Shown piece by piece: positions 61,607 through 64,000 of a stretch of 64,000 nt of DNA. The notes under the pieces were generated by a model, which saw only the letters and a list, made by a program, of their open reading frames with translations, did not search any database and had not been told where the DNA came from. How positions within the stretch are numbered: position 1 is the first letter of the stretch; the number at the start of each line of letters is the position of its first letter. The position numbers and the translations under genes were made by a program. The stretch lies in contig JAVJVY010000016.1 of NCBI GenBank assembly GCA_040220895.1, positions 124,001-188,000 on the forward strand. The letters are read 5' to 3'. The stretch is from UBA11591 sp040220895 (GTDB lineage: Bacteria; Bacteroidota; Bacteroidia; Flavobacteriales_E; Vicingaceae).

Positions 61607-63741
61607 CAGGATAGCTCGATATCAATGGTTTGACCTCGTATGATTTTTCTACCAGCGGGAATAGATTGCTTTTTGACCATGCCTTTTCCGTTAAATCGAA
61701 TGGTCAAGCCGCTATTCTCTAACACATATACCGCATCTTTAAGCCCCATTCCTATGACATTGGGAACCAGGCCGGGTATCATTTTAGCTGGACTGGTCTG
61801 AACCATGCTGTCTTTTGTGCTGGTAGTTATCCAGGCCGATTCTTCCGGCATTTCACTTGCGGGTACGCTCAGCTCTTTGAAAACGGCATACAGTTCATCT
61901 CTGTCTCCATTCATGGAATAGGGCAGTTGTGATTTGGCCAGAAATTCTCTTTCTTGTAATTCTTTGTGCATTTTCAGGCTATTGGCATAAACCTTATCTG
62001 CCACTTCTTTGAATATTGGACCTGCTACCAGATTACCTGTATAGACATAGCGAGAAGGAGCATTAACCACCACAATGCATGAGTACCTGGGATTTTCTGC
62101 CGGAAAAAATCCAACGAAAGATGCTTGGTGACTGATCTTGGATTCATATTCATATCCGTATTGCTCATTCGCTATTTGTGCTGTACCTGTTTTTCCAGCA
62201 ACCTTGTAGTGTTTGTTTTTTAAATTGGCTGCCGTTCCATTATTATTTACAACCCCTTCGAGCATCGACCTTACTTTCATCAGGGTTTCTTTCGAGCAAA
62301 TGCGCTCGTTGATCACTTCAGTGGGCATTTCCTTAACGACTTTGCCTTTTGAAGTCACTGCTTTTACGAATTTTGGCTTGACCATCACACCGTCATTGGC
62401 AACGGCGTTGTAGAATGTCAGTATTTGCAACGGCGTCATCAAAACTTCGTAGCCATGCGCCATCCAAGGAAGGGAAACGCCCGACCACGTTTTACTCTTG
62501 GGTCCTTTGATCTGCGGCACACCTTCACCCTTGATCTCGATACCCAATTTGTTATTGAGATTCATGCGGTGCAGGTGATCTACAAATCGCTGAGGGTCGC
62601 TGTTGTAATGCTCAGTAATAATCTTGGCAACGGCAATGTTTGACGACACTTCAAAGGCCCTTTTGACGTCTAACTTTCCGTAGTCATGGGTATCGAACAT
62701 TGTTTGGTCATAGAATTTCTTTTCTCCGTGTTCGGTGTCTATTTCAGTGTCTAAATCGATGTATCCATCTTCGAATGCGGCAATTAGCACAGGCAGTTTA
62801 AATGTTGATCCGGGTTCAGTGCTTTCACCAATGGCGTAGTTGTAACCTTCGAAATATCCACCTCTCTTATTCCGCTTTAGATTGGCTATGGCCTTTATTT
62901 CGCCAGTCTTTACTTCCATCAGCACCACACAACCATGATCGGCCCCGTGCATGGAAAGTTGTTTTAGCAAGGCGTTTTCTGCAACATCCTGAAGATTGAT
63001 GTCGATTGACGTTAGCAGGTCATAGCCATTCTGGGGTTCTATTTCGTTATCATCATTTAAGGGTTTCCAGTCCCCACCCGCAATCTTTTGCATCAGCCGC
63101 TTGCCATCGACTCCACTGAGTTCACGGTTATATGCCCCTTCCAGACCCACAGCAACCTGACTTCTTTTATATCCGATGGTTCTTTCGGCCAGCAATTTGA
63201 ATGGTTTTTCCCGCTTGTTCTGCTGGATGTAGATAAAGCCACCCTTATACTGGCCATTTCTAAAAATGGGAAAGCTCTTCAGGCTCTTTAAATCCTTGTA
63301 GCTGATATTTCTTCCGATCAAGTGATAGCGACCACCTTTGCTACCAGATCGGGTTCTGGACTTTCGGGCTGCTATCAGCTCGTTTCTATACTCCGAAGAA
63401 GATTTTTTTGCCCAGAGCCTGCTTAAGCAGTAAGACAGTGAATCAATGTTTTCATTAAAAATTTCTTCACTTAAGGCATCTGTGTTGACATCAAAACGCA
63501 CCTCGTATTTTGGCACAGAAGTGGCCAAAAGACTACCATCGCTGGCATAGATGTTTCCTCTAACGGCCTTGATCGTTTTATTTGATACCGTCATTTTCTC
63601 TGATTTCGCCCTTAATTCATCTCCCTCGTACCATTGAATCCAAATAACCTTACCCACCACTGCAAATCCAAGCAGACAGCAAAAGAAGTAGACCAGGTAC
63701 AGGCGCCATGCAATGTCTTTATTTGGGTTAACCGAGCTCAA
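61606..63741 (-). CDS. ftsI: Septal transpeptidase FtsI (class B PBP) with a C-terminal PASTA domain
   Basis: This 711-residue protein has one membrane helix (about 13-33), a pedestal domain and a penicillin-binding transpeptidase domain with the SxxK motif GSTFK (S312, K315), SxN in VSSNIAVAK and KTGT in VAGKTGTAQI. A single PASTA domain forms the last 60 residues (VPNVIGMGLKDAVYVLENSG). It crosslinks septal peptidoglycan with FtsW. The start is a TTG overlapping the ftsL stop (TTGA); no upstream ATG exists in frame, and the first internal ATG (codon 50) lies past the membrane helix. Confidence 0.95.
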   Translation of the reverse strand: MSSVNPNKDIAWRLYLVYFFCCLLGFAVVGKVIWIQWYEGDELRAKSEKMTVSNKTIKAVRGNIYASDGSLLATSVPKYEVRFDVNTDALSEEIFNENIDSLSYCLSRLWAKKSSSEYRNELIAARKSRTRSGSKGGRYHLIGRNISYKDLKSLKSFPIFRNGQYKGGFIYIQQNKREKPFKLLAERTIGYKRSQVAVGLEGAYNRELSGVDGKRLMQKIAGGDWKPLNDDNEIEPQNGYDLLTSIDINLQDVAENALLKQLSMHGADHGCVVLMEVKTGEIKAIANLKRNKRGGYFEGYNYAIGESTEPGSTFKLPVLIAAFEDGYIDLDTEIDTEHGEKKFYDQTMFDTHDYGKLDVKRAFEVSSNIAVAKIITEHYNSDPQRFVDHLHRMNLNNKLGIEIKGEGVPQIKGPKSKTWSGVSLPWMAHGYEVLMTPLQILTFYNAVANDGVMVKPKFVKAVTSKGKVVKEMPTEVINERICSKETLMKVRSMLEGVVNNNGTAANLKNKHYKVAGKTGTAQIANEQYGYEYESKISHQASFVGFFPAENPRYSCIVVVNAPSRYVYTGNLVAGPIFKEVADKVYANSLKMHKELQEREFLAKSQLPYSMNGDRDELYAVFKELSVPASEMPEESAWITTSTKDSMVQTSPAKMIPGLVPNVIGMGLKDAVYVLENSGLTIRFNGKGMVKKQSIPAGRKIIRGQTIDIELS

Positions 63742-64000
63742 TCCGTGTTGTTATTGATGATGATCTTATTAGGTGGTGTAAGGCTTTCCTTTAATTTCAA
63801 GGCCTTGATCGACAGGGCCACATTACTCTGTTGTTTGATGATCTCTAGTTCTGATTTGTTCGAGATGTATTCCGATCGCAATTCTTTGATTTCGTTCGTA
63901 GTCCTGTACAATTGTTTTACTGTCTTTTCAGCGTAGTAGCCATTGGCGATGTATATAATGGCAATGAAAGTCAGGAAGAAAACATAGGGCATGTTGGAAA
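63738..64000 (-). CDS. ftsL: FtsL-like cell division protein (5' end outside window)
   Basis: About 84 residues are visible from an internal ATG at 63992, but the frame stays open to the window edge, and homologues have a further 20-30 residues before the membrane helix. One helix (YVFFLTFIAIIYIANGYYA) is followed by a coiled-coil stretch (KELRSEYISNKSELEIIKQQ) and a polar tail. This is the layout of Bacteroidota FtsL, which bridges FtsQ/FtsB to FtsW-FtsI. It overlaps ftsI by 4 bases. The true start is not in this window. Confidence 0.8.
   Translation of the reverse strand, partial: SNMPYVFFLTFIAIIYIANGYYAEKTVKQLYRTTNEIKELRSEYISNKSELEIIKQQSNVALSIKALKLKESLTPPNKIIINNNTD

Overview
The window comes from a member of the Bacteroidota, most likely a flavobacterium-like gliding or adhesive bacterium. 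The evidence is a complete gldKLMN type IX secretion (T9SS) locus with a PorP/SprF-family gene, proteins ending in T9SS sorting domains, a b558-type three-subunit succinate dehydrogenase, a meso-DAP type murE, few recognisable Shine-Dalgarno sites, and several promoters with the Bacteroidota -7 box TAnnTTTG. No tRNA, rRNA, CRISPR array or insertion sequence was seen.

Layout. 1-2.3 kb: the tail of an unidentified gene, an alpha/beta hydrolase and an M24 aminopeptidase P. 2.4-5.9 kb: sdhC-sdhA-sdhB, ended by a strong bidirectional terminator. 5.9-27 kb, all on the minus strand, is the least ordinary part. Reading downstream, it holds an NTT/MFS-like membrane protein fused to HEAT repeats and a cyclic-nucleotide-binding domain, a HAMP-SpoIIE phosphatase, and a tight series: a three-lobed TIR/DUF4062-like protein, an nSTAND1 NTPase with one transmembrane helix and a seven-bladed WD40 propeller, an outer-membrane barrel with a helical periplasmic domain, and a beta-propeller lipoprotein. 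After 91 bases comes a 2,882-residue T9SS-exported surface protein. A 15-bp near-palindrome lies just downstream of the -7 boxes of both the membrane-fusion gene and the TIR-like gene, which suggests shared control. 27-29.5 kb: an ABC-F ATPase and a DUF983 protein.

29.5-39 kb (minus strand): topA, a degenerate arginase-like gene, porP/sprF-like, gldK, gldL, gldM, gldN. 39-45.6 kb (plus strand): miaB, a sigma-54 activator without receiver domain, lptE, a TPR-like gene, secG, groES and groEL. 45.6-46.4 kb: the decayed 3' end of a T9SS surface-protein gene. 46.5-49 kb: a lipoate ligase and a serine hydrolase.

49-64 kb (minus strand): the division and cell-wall (dcw) cluster in the order ftsL, ftsI, murE, mraY, murD, ftsW, murG, murC, ftsQ, ftsA, ftsZ, followed by a YqeY-like gene and a glycerophosphodiesterase with no normal start codon. 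Most dcw junctions overlap by a few bases. Together these genes build lipid II, export and polymerise it at the septum, and assemble the Z ring.

Main candidate for an undescribed system: the 5.9-21.6 kb cluster, whose predicted topology could link an outer-membrane or surface module through a periplasmic WD40 propeller to a cytoplasmic STAND NTPase. That link is inference from order, spacing and topology.
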